Of a DNA stretch of 64,000 bases, positions 17,151 to 25,755 are shown one piece after another. The notes under the pieces are model-generated. The model searched no databases. It was not told where the DNA came from and saw only the letters and a list, made by a program, of their open reading frames with translations. Every line of letters starts with the position of its first letter. The stretch's first letter is position 1. Both the position numbers and the translations under genes were made by a program. This DNA is from Bog-756 sp963713625 (GTDB lineage Bacteria > Actinomycetota > Acidimicrobiia > Acidimicrobiales > RAAP-2): contig CAVQMN010000012.1 in assembly GCA_963713625.1 (NCBI GenBank), positions 100,906 through 164,905 on the forward strand, given 5' to 3'.

Positions 17151-18296
17151 CTAGGAAGCGGCGATGCCTTGGCCGCCCGCAGCGCCAGCCACCGTCACGG
17201 AACCGATCTCGGTCAGACTTCCGTTGCTATTGACCTGGAACTCATCGACGATGCCATTGCCTCCGGTCTGGACGTAGAGGAAGTGACCGTCTGACGAGGC
17301 CGAAGCATCAACTGTTCCGGGATCAGTTGCCGTTGCGCCGAGCAGAGTCAGTTGGCCGCTGGCGTTGGTCTGATATCCGCTCGTGGAGTTGGCACCGGTG
17401 TTGCCGGTAAAGAAGAGCGATCCGGCGGGAGCAACCCAGCACAACCCAGTCTGTCCGCTGGCCAGCGAATCGAGTTGGGTGATGGTGCCATTCCAGTTGA
17501 GAGTAAAGGTCGCCAGTGCACTGGGCCCAGCCTCGGCAATCACCAGGTGACCGGCATGGTCAAAGGTGATGGCGAAAGGGACTGTTCCAGGCAACGAGTT
17601 CACGACTGGCGATGGAGACAGGTTCCCAAAGAAGCCCACATTGAACACGTCAACGGCGTTGGAGCTGGCCTTGGTGGTCACGATCAGCTTGGTGCCGTCA
17701 GGAGAGTAGGCAACCTGCCCTGGCGTGTGGGTGAACTCGGTGGTGTCCGTGGGAATGGTCAAACCCGACGCGCGATTCGATCCCGGGAAAAGATGCCCAA
17801 AGTACGAGTAGTACTCCTGCACCGATCCACCATTTCGTGCGTTGAGGACCGAGACCAGGTTGCCGTGCACTGCAACGCTGACCGGGAAGGTCCCACCCGA
17901 ACTGACCACCTGCTGCAGCTGGAGGTCATTACCTTGCACTGAAAACACTGAGACGGTATTGCTGCCAGCGTTGACGGCGTAGAGCTCGTGATTCGCCGGA
18001 TCGTAGTTGAGTGAACCCTGGGAACCGAGGTGGTCGACGTGGGAACCATTGAGCGCCCCACCCAGTCCACCCGTATCGTACGTGTTCTCCAAAGTTAGAG
18101 TGCCATTGCCGGCCCGGTCGTAGGCGGCCACTTGGTTGCCGGCGATATTGTCGGTCTGGACGAAAACGACGTGCGTGCCTGGAGCACAGGGTGGCCCGTG
18201 ATGGTAACCGTCGGCGCCAGCAGCAACCGGCGCCAGCACCGCCGACAATCCGAGGACGGCACTGGCCCCCAAAGCCAATCGGGTGAGACGTTTCAT
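17151..18296 (-). CDS. Secreted beta-propeller (lactonase-fold) protein
   Basis: The product is 381 residues with a clear signal peptide (MKRLTRLALGASAVLGLSAVLAPVAAGA). The mature part is made of repeated blades with motifs such as YDPANHELYAVNAGSNTVSVF, VAYSPDGTKLIVTTKASSNAVDVF and SSDGHFLYVQTGGNGIVDEFQV. This is the 7-bladed lactonase/YVTN-like propeller. These proteins act outside the membrane, often as binding or scaffolding modules, and the enzymatic role is uncertain. No membrane anchor. The monocistronic layout suggests an independent secreted factor. Confidence 0.83.
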   Translation of the reverse strand: MKRLTRLALGASAVLGLSAVLAPVAAGADGYHHGPPCAPGTHVVFVQTDNIAGNQVAAYDRAGNGTLTLENTYDTGGLGGALNGSHVDHLGSQGSLNYDPANHELYAVNAGSNTVSVFSVQGNDLQLQQVVSSGGTFPVSVAVHGNLVSVLNARNGGSVQEYYSYFGHLFPGSNRASGLTIPTDTTEFTHTPGQVAYSPDGTKLIVTTKASSNAVDVFNVGFFGNLSPSPVVNSLPGTVPFAITFDHAGHLVIAEAGPSALATFTLNWNGTITQLDSLASGQTGLCWVAPAGSLFFTGNTGANSTSGYQTNASGQLTLLGATATDPGTVDASASSDGHFLYVQTGGNGIVDEFQVNSNGSLTEIGSVTVAGAAGGQGIAAS

Positions 18297-18598
18297 TATT
18301 TCTCCTTAGTCATTGGATGAAGCAGTCCGAATACAGTCTCGGATCGAAGGAGGAGCGTTACACTCGTTCCCGCTTCACTGACTCGGATGGCGTCTTTCCC
18401 GTAACACTTTTACGTTCTTAGGGACTAAAGAACATGCCTACGAACGGCAGCGACGAACACGTTGAGGGATGTGGAAGGTCTCACAAGCAGCGAAACCTGC
18501 TCCGTCCTTGCGATTGGCAGTGGTGACCAGCGCATCCTGCTGGACCGGGGAAGGTCCAGCTTACGAGGGATCCTCGAAGCCAACATGGACAATCGCTT
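18297..18598. other. Divergent intergenic region
   Basis: 302 bases separate the secreted propeller gene from the anti-sigma gene. It is lower in GC and must hold both promoters. I see no strong palindrome, RNA or coding frame here. Confidence 0.5.
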
Positions 18599-18856
18599 AT
18601 GACGCTGTCGTTGCGTCGAAGAGACATCGTGTGCCAGCAGGCTGTTGAATTGGTTACCGACTATCTAGAGGGAACTCTTTCACGCCGACAGCGGCGCAGA
18701 TTCGAGTCTCACCTACGCGATTGCCCCAACTGTTCCGCGTACCTCGAACAGATCAGAATGACGATAGAGCTGGCAGGGGTCATGGACCCCGAGGAGCTGA
18801 GCCCGGACGCCAAACAGGATCTCATCGACCTCTATCGTCGGTGGCGATCCGAATAA
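18599..18856 (+). CDS. Zinc-binding anti-sigma factor (zf-HC2), soluble
   Basis: The product is 85 residues. It carries the ZAS motif H-x3-C-x2-C (SHLRDCPNCSAYL) preceded by ELVTDYLEGTLSRRQRRRFE, the standard anti-sigma domain. There is no transmembrane segment, so it should be a cytosolic sensor that binds its sigma factor directly. An ECF sigma gene follows 196 bases downstream. Anti-sigma genes usually come after the sigma gene, so the order here is reversed. Confidence 0.85.
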   Translation: MTLSLRRRDIVCQQAVELVTDYLEGTLSRRQRRRFESHLRDCPNCSAYLEQIRMTIELAGVMDPEELSPDAKQDLIDLYRRWRSE

Positions 18857-19052
18857 AGAGCCCACCGAGCGACAACTTATCCACACGCTCGAATGGGCCG
18901 ACGTGGGTCACTCACCCAGTGTTCTGGGATACGTTGGCGTGTCTTTGCCAGGTCTGGCCAGCTGATTGATGTCCTCTGGGTGTAGGTTTCAATCTGCCTT
19001 CTGCAGCGAGGGTCCAACAAGGCCGGGGACGGAGTCTTCCAGCCAGGAGTCG

Positions 19053-19790
19053 ATGGATCCAATGACGACGCTGAGGAAGAGGCAGCCCAAAGATGACGAC
19101 GCGGGGGCCGACATCGCAGATGATGGAACTGTCGATCGTTCGAGCGTTGGGAGTGGGGGCATCCCGTATCAGGAGTGGTCTGACATCGATCTCGTTGGGT
19201 CCCTCGTCGATGAGTGCGGAGACGCATACGCTGAGCTATACCGACGCCACCGGCGCTCAGTGTCTGCCGCAACGCGAATGGTTCTGGTCAACGACGACCG
19301 ATGCGAGGACGTCGTCGCAGAAGTATTTGTGGACCTGTGGTTCTTCCCAGAGAAGTTCGATCCGGCGCGGGGCTCTCTTCTCGCCTTCCTCAGAATGAGG
19401 GCCCGAGGCCGCGGCATCGACATGGTGCGTTCTGAAGCAGCACGACACCGACGTGAGCAGACCGATCAACGGGCGGACGTGACTTACGCCAAGGATCCCG
19501 ATACGGTCATCCTCGCGACGGAGAGCGCCGCGGCGGTACGAGAAGCACTGGCCTCGCTGCCGGTCACCGAGAGTGAACCGATCTACCTGGCGTTCTTTTC
19601 GGGTATGACGTATAGAGCGGTAGCTGCCCAACTGGACCTCCCCGAAGGAACCGTCAAGAGCCGGATCCGCGCTGGATTGAATCGCCTTCAGACATGCCAG
19701 GGACTGCGGCTGGAACGTACTATCGACGCCAACAGTGAAGCTTCGGGTGACGCCCACACCAGTTCAAACGCGAAGAGGCCCGTACGATGA
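19053..19790 (+). CDS. ECF-type RNA polymerase sigma factor
   Basis: About 245 residues. ATG 19053 has AGGAG close upstream; ATG 19062 or an earlier TTG are alternatives. Region 2 is LVDECGDAYAELYRRHRRSVSAATRMV ... CEDVVAEVFVDLWFFPEKFDPARGSLLAFLRMRARGRGIDMVRSE. Region 4 is LASLPVTESEPIYLAFFSGMTYRAVAAQLDLPEGTVKSRIRAGLNRL. It has an acidic N-terminal extension and a polar C-terminal tail. It probably responds to stress sensed by the neighbouring zinc anti-sigma protein. The stop overlaps the GAF gene start (ATGA), so both are translated together. Confidence 0.9.
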   Translation: MDPMTTLRKRQPKDDDAGADIADDGTVDRSSVGSGGIPYQEWSDIDLVGSLVDECGDAYAELYRRHRRSVSAATRMVLVNDDRCEDVVAEVFVDLWFFPEKFDPARGSLLAFLRMRARGRGIDMVRSEAARHRREQTDQRADVTYAKDPDTVILATESAAAVREALASLPVTESEPIYLAFFSGMTYRAVAAQLDLPEGTVKSRIRAGLNRLQTCQGLRLERTIDANSEASGDAHTSSNAKRPVR

Positions 19791-20317
19791 TCGAGTGGGA
19801 ATCTGAGGTCCGCCACCCGCCTCGACTTGCAGCAGTCGAGAGGTCGGGTCTCACGGGGATCGGTCCCGAGGATGCCTTCGACCGATTGATTGAGCTGGCT
19901 GTCCAACTGACGGGAGTGCCGCGAGGTGTGATTGCACTGGTTGATTCAGAGCGAACTACCGCGATGAGTTCCGTCGGCTTCCCCGAGGGATTGCCACTGT
20001 TCGCACCGATCGAACTCTCCTTCTGCAGATTCGTTGTCAGCTCCGGCCGGCCGTTTATCGTCGAGGATGCCCACAGTGACCCTCGGACCGTGGGCGACCC
20101 GGCGATAGATGCATTCGCGGCTGTCTCGTGGGCCGGGTACCCGATCGAAGATGCCGACGGGGTTGTTCTCGGAACCTTCTGTGTCATGGACTCTGTACCC
20201 CACGAATGGAGCGCCCTGGATCTGCAGGTTCTTGCCACGTTGGCCGGGTCCGCATCGACAGAGATCGCGCTCAGACGACTTCGGGCTGAACTTCCTGCCC
20301 CTGGGCCTAGCGTCTAA
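19787..20317 (+). CDS. GAF-domain protein
   Basis: The product is 176 residues with a single GAF domain: DAFDRLIELAVQLTGVPRGVIALVDSERTTAMSSVG, the F-C motif LSFCRFVVSSGRPFIVEDAHSDPR, then AGYPIEDADGVVLGTFCVMD. No output domain is attached. It overlaps the sigma gene by four bases and probably modulates that sigma or anti-sigma pair by sensing a small molecule or redox state. Small GAF proteins of this type are common near actinobacterial stress regulators, but the ligand is unknown. Confidence 0.83.
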   Translation: MIEWESEVRHPPRLAAVERSGLTGIGPEDAFDRLIELAVQLTGVPRGVIALVDSERTTAMSSVGFPEGLPLFAPIELSFCRFVVSSGRPFIVEDAHSDPRTVGDPAIDAFAAVSWAGYPIEDADGVVLGTFCVMDSVPHEWSALDLQVLATLAGSASTEIALRRLRAELPAPGPSV

Positions 20318-20551
20318 TCCATGCTGACCGGGGCCTCTTCGCCGCCTCCTGCCCCACCCCGTCGGGCCAGTTGAGCGGAATCCCCCCAGTTACTGCTGCT
20401 GACCCGACCAGTGCAGTATGCGCTTGCTGAGTCGGACAGAACAGGGCACAAGGTCACCATTCCATCTTCGCCGAGATAGGAGTAGGCTCCTAAGCGTCGG
20501 TTCGATGCTCCGAACCAGGGGTTGCTTGAGCTGGGAAACCACAGGGATTCG

Positions 20552-20719
20552 ATGGTGGAATTCGCCAGCAGCTCCGTATGTCCGAGCTGCGGAAGCTGGA
20601 ATGTCCGAACTGCCTACGCCGCATATGGCGGCGGAGGCGCACTTCAGGAGAGTATTTCCGGTGAGTGCCGCACCTGCACCTTTGTGTGGGTCCAAGAGTC
20701 GTGCTTGGAGGCCGGATGA
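20552..20719 (+). CDS. Small zinc-ribbon protein
   Basis: The product is 55 residues with two C-x2-C knuckles, CPSC near the N-terminus and CRTC near residue 40, spaced as in a zinc ribbon. ATG 20552 has an AGGGA-like site upstream; a TTG at 20522 would add ten residues. It overlaps the start of the PRC-barrel gene (ATGA), so the two are coupled. Function unknown. Confidence 0.62.
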   Translation: MVEFASSSVCPSCGSWNVRTAYAAYGGGGALQESISGECRTCTFVWVQESCLEAG

Positions 20720-21117
20720 CCGACGACCTCGAGGATCAGGGCGCAGCAGAAGATACCGACCAGGCCAAATGGAATGCCTCCGAATGGCACGGTAAGACGC
20801 TCATCGACAGCGATGGCGAGAAGATAGGCAAGCTGCAAGATGTCTATGTCGATGTCGAGACTGATGAGCCCCAGTTCGGGACCGTCAAGGAGGGCTTCAT
20901 CGGTCGGCACCTGACGTTCGTACCTCTGGGAGGACTTCAGATCGGTCCCGACGAGCTGCGGGTCCAAGTGACCAAGGACCGCGTTCGAACTGCTCCCGAT
21001 ATCGAGATGCACGGTGAGGAGCTCACCCAGGCGGACGAGTCGACCCTCTATCACCACTTCGAGATGAACTACACGCCGATCGACACGGAGAGCGGTCGCC
21101 GCCTGGCCCGGAGGTGA
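20716..21117 (+). CDS. PRC-barrel domain protein
   Basis: The product is 133 residues. The PRC-barrel core reads EWHGKTLIDSDGEKIGKLQDVYVDVETDEPQFGTVKEGFIGRHLTFVPL, flanked by an acidic N-terminus. The domain occurs in RNA-processing and photosynthetic or stress proteins; stand-alone bacterial forms are often linked to stress. Translationally coupled to the preceding zinc-ribbon gene and followed by a hairpin terminator. Confidence 0.88.
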   Translation: MTDDLEDQGAAEDTDQAKWNASEWHGKTLIDSDGEKIGKLQDVYVDVETDEPQFGTVKEGFIGRHLTFVPLGGLQIGPDELRVQVTKDRVRTAPDIEMHGEELTQADESTLYHHFEMNYTPIDTESGRRLARR

Positions 21118-21209
21118 ATGGTCCGCAACAGCAGTCGATTCGATTTAGGCTCGACGTTCTACCGCTAGTAGTTCACTGCAGGGGCCACGTCTCACAGCGG
21201 CAGCGATTT

Positions 21210-21234
21210 GGCCCCCGGTTTCGGGCCGGGGGCC
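21210..21234 (+). terminator. Probable intrinsic terminator
   Basis: 9-bp stem GGCCCCCGG/CCGGGGGCC with a 7-base loop, 93 bases after the PRC-barrel stop. Only a short TT follows. Confidence 0.55.
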
Positions 21235-21263
21235 TTGTCGCGTCCATCTCTTAGGGTGGTCCG

Positions 21264-21506
21264 ATGGACTACTACGCCGAGGCGTTCTGCCTACTGTCTC
21301 AGCGCTGCTTTAGGCTCATCCAGGAGAACTGGACGGGTCACGCCCAGCATTGTCCCTATCCGTCGGAGTGGCGGGGTCGGTTCAAGGATGGGGCCGGCAA
21401 GTGGCACACGGTCGAATCCTGTGTTGGTCACCGGGCCGACCTGGAATCCGTTCGACGGATCCGGGGAGCGGTCCCTGTTCGCTCGGGTTTGCCCTGGAAC
21501 GCCTGA
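21264..21506 (+). CDS. Hypothetical small protein
   Basis: The product is 80 residues (MDYYAEAFCLLSQRCFRLIQE...). It contains Cys and His residues (AQHCPYPSEWRGRF, ESCVGHRADLESV) that could bind a metal, and has protein-like composition. I do not recognise the family. It follows the terminator at 21210 and is the only credible frame in this stretch. Confidence 0.55.
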   Translation: MDYYAEAFCLLSQRCFRLIQENWTGHAQHCPYPSEWRGRFKDGAGKWHTVESCVGHRADLESVRRIRGAVPVRSGLPWNA

Positions 21507-21715
21507 GGGAATGAAAGCCGGGGCCGTCGATCGGGGCAGCAGACCTCTTCAACGAACCGCGGCCGTCCAACCATACAGATGGGGTAGCTAACGGCTGTTT
21601 GGCTGATGCTTGCTCTACCATGACGTTCGGTGGCGGATCCGGCTCGACGGGCTGGAAAAGGCCGGGCCGGGAGTTGGGTGGCGGAACCCGACTCAACCGG
21701 CCCGGTGGTCGGACC

Positions 21716-21910
21716 CTACCTTGCGAACGGAGGATCGCCGTGGACAGGGCAAATGTCCAGTTCGGCGTCCTCGGTTGCCGTCTTCCAGCCGTTCATTTCG
21801 AACCGCAGCCGCAACAACTCAGGGGTCATGGCCGGGGCGTCAACGAGTGCGGACGCAGCGCGGCAGCCATAGGCATCGCACTGAATCCGGTTTCCATCCA
21901 CGGTCATCCC
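21716..21910 (-). CDS. Small Cys-containing hypothetical protein
   Basis: The product is 64 residues from ATG 21910; an upstream ATG at 21952 would add 14. The pattern is IQCDAYGCRAASAL, then a helix-like LLRLRFEMNGWKTATEDAELDICPVHGDPP. This gives four possible zinc ligands (C-x4-C and C-P-V-H). The layout resembles the protein at 44487-44720 (YGC, an R-x2-F-x-M-x-GW core and a C-x-VH end), so the two may be distant paralogues. Function unknown. Confidence 0.55.
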   Translation of the reverse strand, partial: GMTVDGNRIQCDAYGCRAASALVDAPAMTPELLRLRFEMNGWKTATEDAELDICPVHGDPPFAR

Positions 21911-22539
21911 CGTGATTCTTGGGCGTATCTTGAACCGAAAAATAGAGCACAAGGTCCCTACGTTCAGGGAACGTCTGACCTCTACGCCACCGACCGCCTG
22001 AGCCGGGTCCTTTCCTTGCCCTTGCGCCCCCTAGACCCCTGCGGTGCATATCGGGGCGGAGTAACTCCCGGACCCACCGAATTCTATGCATTCATGCTTG
22101 CCCGGGGCGGCCTGTCGAGGCGCGCCCAAAACCCCCAAAAATTGCCCAGGTGGATCAAAAATCGGGATCCCGTCAGTGGCACGTGTGCGATGCGTAACGG
22201 TGATCCGCCAACTTTCTTATGACTTCCGAAGGCGCCAGCCCGCTGTAATACTCCTCTGTCGGCACCAGCAAAGGCTATCTCCGTGCCGAGCAACTGGGTG
22301 GAACCTCCGTCGTCGCCTGCAATCGCCGATTCTCGTCAGTTGGTCGCAGGTATCGGTGAAATGTCCCCTCCCAGGGAACCTTGAGGAAATACTAAAGAAA
22401 CAGCAAACTCCCTCCTGCACGATGAACGTGTGCGGACACCTCAGGCGCATTTCCGAGCGAACTGTCGCAGGGTCACGTCTCATTTGAGGTGCGTCGATTC
22501 CACTGGCAGTGCACGGGGCGATCGGCACCCTCGCAATAC
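21911..22539. other. Long non-coding stretch
   Basis: 629 bases without a convincing gene. Frames that stay open have low-complexity or unrecognisable products. No tRNA, palindrome or IS end was seen; it may be decayed island DNA. Confidence 0.4.
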
Positions 22540-23598
22540 ATGAAGCGGACAACGGTGGTCGTTGCTTCGTGGGTCATCGGCACCTTGAGCACTCTGATTG
22601 CTGCGGCCGTGCTGTCGTGCAAGTTGAGCCCGAAGATTCCGCTAGTAGTCCTCAAAATGACGTTTGCCAAGGGTGCCGCCGCTAAGCGAATGGCTCTTGC
22701 TGCCCGAGCACCTGGTGGCGTTGTGGTCAAGGCTGAGCTGGCGTACGGCAACGATCCAGAGACGCGGCTGGATTGTTACTACCCCGCCGGGGTGGAAGGA
22801 ACCCACGGGAGGCTCGGAACGATCGTATGGGTGCACGGCGGAGCCTGGATCTCAGGGGACAAGCGCCACCTCTCCCCCTACCTGAAGATCCTCGCCGACC
22901 GCGGCTATGTGGTGGTTGGCATCAACTACAGCCTGGCCCCTGAGGCGAAACACCCGACTCCCGCTCGGCAGGTTGTCGAGGCGCTGACCTGGCTCCAGAA
23001 TCGTAGCGAGTCATTACATATCGACCCCACTCGACTGGTTCTCGCAGGTGATTCAGCAGGAGCACAGATCGTTGCCCAGGTCGCAGCCATGACATCGAAC
23101 CCGACATACGCTACGGCGCTGGGCGTTGAATGCGACATGAATGCACTGGCCATACGCGGCATCATCCTGTACTGCGGCATCTTCGATGTCGTCGCCTTGG
23201 ATTTCAAAGAGAGATTCCCCTGGTTCCTTCGCACCACGTTGTGGGCGTACACAGGCAGCAGGAGCATCATTGACAATCCGGCTGTCGAGCTCATGTCAGT
23301 CATGAATTGGATCACTGCAGATTTTCCACCGCCCTTCATCTCTGTCGGAAACAAGGATCCCCTCCGCAAGCAGTCCTTCGCGCTGGCAGAGGCCCTTTCG
23401 GACCTCGGAATCGAATCGGATGCCTTGTTCTTCGCCGACCGTCATCAACCCGGGCTTGATCACCAGTATCAGTTTGACGCATCATTGCGCGAGTTTGATC
23501 AAGCGCTGGATCGGTGCTTCGGTTACCTTCAGAAGGTTGTCGGTACTGGCGACGTACCATCGGCACCCCTCAACCCGGTGCCGTCTTCAGGCGAATAA
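22540..23598 (+). CDS. Alpha/beta-hydrolase esterase with N-terminal membrane anchor
   Basis: The product is 352 residues from ATG 22540; a GTG at 22489 would lengthen it. An N-terminal hydrophobic segment (residues 4-24) suggests a signal anchor. The esterase/lipase fold of the HSL/BD-FAE type shows the oxyanion motif VHGGAWISGDK, nucleophile elbow LAGDSAGAQ, acid in VGNKDPLRKQS and a catalytic His in GLDHQY. It likely hydrolyses short-chain esters at the outer face of the membrane. It appears monocistronic. Confidence 0.85.
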   Translation: MKRTTVVVASWVIGTLSTLIAAAVLSCKLSPKIPLVVLKMTFAKGAAAKRMALAARAPGGVVVKAELAYGNDPETRLDCYYPAGVEGTHGRLGTIVWVHGGAWISGDKRHLSPYLKILADRGYVVVGINYSLAPEAKHPTPARQVVEALTWLQNRSESLHIDPTRLVLAGDSAGAQIVAQVAAMTSNPTYATALGVECDMNALAIRGIILYCGIFDVVALDFKERFPWFLRTTLWAYTGSRSIIDNPAVELMSVMNWITADFPPPFISVGNKDPLRKQSFALAEALSDLGIESDALFFADRHQPGLDHQYQFDASLREFDQALDRCFGYLQKVVGTGDVPSAPLNPVPSSGE

Positions 23599-23972
23599 AT
23601 AATCAAACGAGGGTGGTCGATCCGTTCGTGTCCACGTCCACGGGAGAAAGGTGAGGCCCGGCCGAAGCAGTGCGGGATGCTGGTCTCACCCCATGCCCGG
23701 GCGATTCGGGTCACTGCTCGGATCCGGTCATGTAGTCAGGGTCGTTGGAGGGCAGAGCGACGAAACGGTAGTTGTTCTTTCGCCCGAACGGCCAAGAAAC
23801 GCCAAGGTGAAATCTCGCTTCTGACCCAAACTCTCAGACGAGAATCAGCTAGACGTACTGACCCCTTCGTTGCTTCCAAACTGATCAAGTCCGGAAGGTC
23901 CGGTGGCAAGCGGTCAGGTTATCTACAAGTGCGGTTAAGGGATTTCACAGTTTCAACCGCGATTCTGTCACC
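23599..23972. other. Intergenic region without recognised features
   Basis: 374 bases between the esterase and the small membrane protein. It is AT-richer towards the 3' end, where a promoter for the next gene is expected. No coding frame or RNA recognised. Confidence 0.4.
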
Positions 23973-24170
23973 ATGAAGATCGCTTTGAGTGATGACGACA
24001 TGTCGCAAGCACCGTCGGGAGTGGCCCAACGTGGTTCGAAGTTCCGACTCCGAGGTCATCGCAGAAGATGGTGGATCCTCTTGTTCGTTTCGTTCTTCTT
24101 CTTAGTAGTCAAGTTAGGTGCCTGGGCCATTCCGAGAATGGAGCCTGCTCAACGCGAGTTTCCGTGGTGA
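23973..24170 (+). CDS. Small single-TM hypothetical protein
   Basis: The product is 65 residues. A basic stretch (KFRLRGHRRRWW) is followed by one transmembrane helix (ILLFVSFFFLVVKLGAWAI), giving an N-in topology. It ends about 10 bases before the methyltransferase-like gene and may be co-transcribed with it. Function unknown. Confidence 0.45.
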   Translation: MKIALSDDDMSQAPSGVAQRGSKFRLRGHRRRWWILLFVSFFFLVVKLGAWAIPRMEPAQREFPW

Positions 24171-24180
24171 AAATGCTCAG

Positions 24181-24900
24181 GTGGTGAGTTCAGGCACCCC
24201 CAAACGGGCATCAAGTCAGCGAGGCCTGACGTGTGGGCATCAGTGGGTTCTTGTACGGGGGTTGCCGGCAGCCTCAGTGTTCGTGCTCGTGGTTTGGCAA
24301 ATCATGGCTCTGGCTGACGACGGTGCGATGGTGGTTCGCCATCCGACCGGGACCGTGATTCTCGCGTGCATACGCGGCTGCCTTTACGCTTGCTTCTTGT
24401 CAATTCCCGTAACAGCATTCCTGCTCCATGATCCGCCCTTGGAGCAGGATTGCCGGGCGCTCGTCCGTGCAGCAGGACTCGTAGCCACCTTCCTCCTTGT
24501 AGTCCTCGGGCTCTTCGCTCCTGCGGGTCCTCTCCTCTTGTCAGTATCCACGAAGATGGAATTAGCGGTGCTGGCTTTGACCGTGACAGCAGTGGCGTTT
24601 GCCACATGTGCGATGTGGAGTCTTGGAATGAACTTCTCGTACTGGCCCGAGGCTCGCCAACTGGTGGTCCGCGGTCCTTATCGGGTTGTGCGCCATCCCG
24701 TCTATTTGGCTGAGATCGTGATGTCGTCAGCCGTCCTCATTTCAAGCATGCGACTGACGCTGGTGGTTGGTGAATTTGTGGTGGTCGTCCTGCAACTTGT
24801 TCGTATCCGAGCAGAGGAACGACTTCTGGCAGGCACGTTTCCGGTATTCGGGGAATTCAAGGCAACGACTCCCTATCGGCTGATCCCCGGACTCTGGTAG
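24181..24900 (+). CDS. Isoprenylcysteine carboxyl methyltransferase-family membrane protein
   Basis: About 239 residues from GTG 24181; an in-frame GTG at 24118 is an alternative. It has five or six membrane segments. The C-terminal ICMT/PEMT signature reads VVRGPYRVVRHPVYLAEIV, followed by RIRAEERLL ... YRLIPGLW. Members methylate lipid or isoprenoid carboxylates or phospholipid headgroups using S-adenosylmethionine at the membrane; many bacterial ones are uncharacterised. The neighbours do not reveal the substrate. Confidence 0.8.
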   Translation: MVSSGTPKRASSQRGLTCGHQWVLVRGLPAASVFVLVVWQIMALADDGAMVVRHPTGTVILACIRGCLYACFLSIPVTAFLLHDPPLEQDCRALVRAAGLVATFLLVVLGLFAPAGPLLLSVSTKMELAVLALTVTAVAFATCAMWSLGMNFSYWPEARQLVVRGPYRVVRHPVYLAEIVMSSAVLISSMRLTLVVGEFVVVVLQLVRIRAEERLLAGTFPVFGEFKATTPYRLIPGLW

Positions 24901-24954
24901 TCGCGTTGAAGAGGTCATCTGCAGCCGGTTCATCCTGTCCTTTGAGACCGCCCG

Positions 24955-25746
24955 TCAGGTGGTGACGTCCCGGCGACAGAACACAATCGTGCCCGTGCCC
25001 AGAGCGAATAGGAAGTAGATGGTACTCACGCCGAGTGCGCCGCCGTAGCCGACAGCACTAGTGCCGCCCTGAGCAACGGCGGAGAGTGCTTGTCCAGGGA
25101 GCCAACGGCCTGTCTCTGTGACAGTGCCCGCAAGGATCTGCTCGACGATGAGAATGAATGCGATACCCGCGACAATGGTCAGGACCGGAGCACGCAGCAG
25201 CACGGCCAGGAACATGCCCAAGGTCATGTAGCCGATGACCGCAATTGCGATGTTTCCGAGGCCGGTGCTCAACGATCCCAATCCGCTCGTGGTGAGCCAG
25301 GCAGCAGTGGGAATGCCCTTCACGTGCGCCATTACGAGGGCTGTTGCCACTGATGCACCTGTGGCCACGACGACACCAGTAAGCATGAAGGTGACAACCG
25401 CTAAATACTTTCCGGCGAGCAGTATCTGCCGACGTGGTTGCCGAATGAGAAGTGATCGAAGCGTTCCCAAGGAGTATTCGCCGGCAAGTTGGGCCGCCGC
25501 GATCGCAAAAGCTACAACACCAACGAAAATGATCGAGGATTCCATGCCAGCCGTGATGCCTTTCGAGCTTCTGAGCACGGCGATGCTGGTAGTGGAGGCA
25601 GGATCCGGACCACCCTCAACTTGGCCCGCAGTAGCGAAGGTGAGGATGGTGCCGAGGGCCGCAACGCTGGCTAACGCCAGGTAGGTACCGATAAGCAGGC
25701 GTTTGCGACGTAACTTGATCCATTCGCTGGCGAAGGCGTGGCGCAT
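24955..25746 (-). CDS. ABC-2 type exporter permease
   Basis: The product is 263 residues with six predicted membrane segments. N-terminal EWIKLRRKRLLIGTYLALASV and AQLAGEYSLGTLRSLLIRQPRR are typical of ABC-2 permeases that work with BcrA-type ATPases. It lies 9 bases after the ATPase gene. The pair sits downstream of a histidine kinase and two response regulators on the same strand, resembling regulated peptide-antibiotic or envelope-stress exporters. Confidence 0.85.
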   Translation of the reverse strand: MRHAFASEWIKLRRKRLLIGTYLALASVAALGTILTFATAGQVEGGPDPASTTSIAVLRSSKGITAGMESSIIFVGVVAFAIAAAQLAGEYSLGTLRSLLIRQPRRQILLAGKYLAVVTFMLTGVVVATGASVATALVMAHVKGIPTAAWLTTSGLGSLSTGLGNIAIAVIGYMTLGMFLAVLLRAPVLTIVAGIAFILIVEQILAGTVTETGRWLPGQALSAVAQGGTSAVGYGGALGVSTIYFLFALGTGTIVFCRRDVTT

Positions 25747-25755
25747 ATCGGACCT

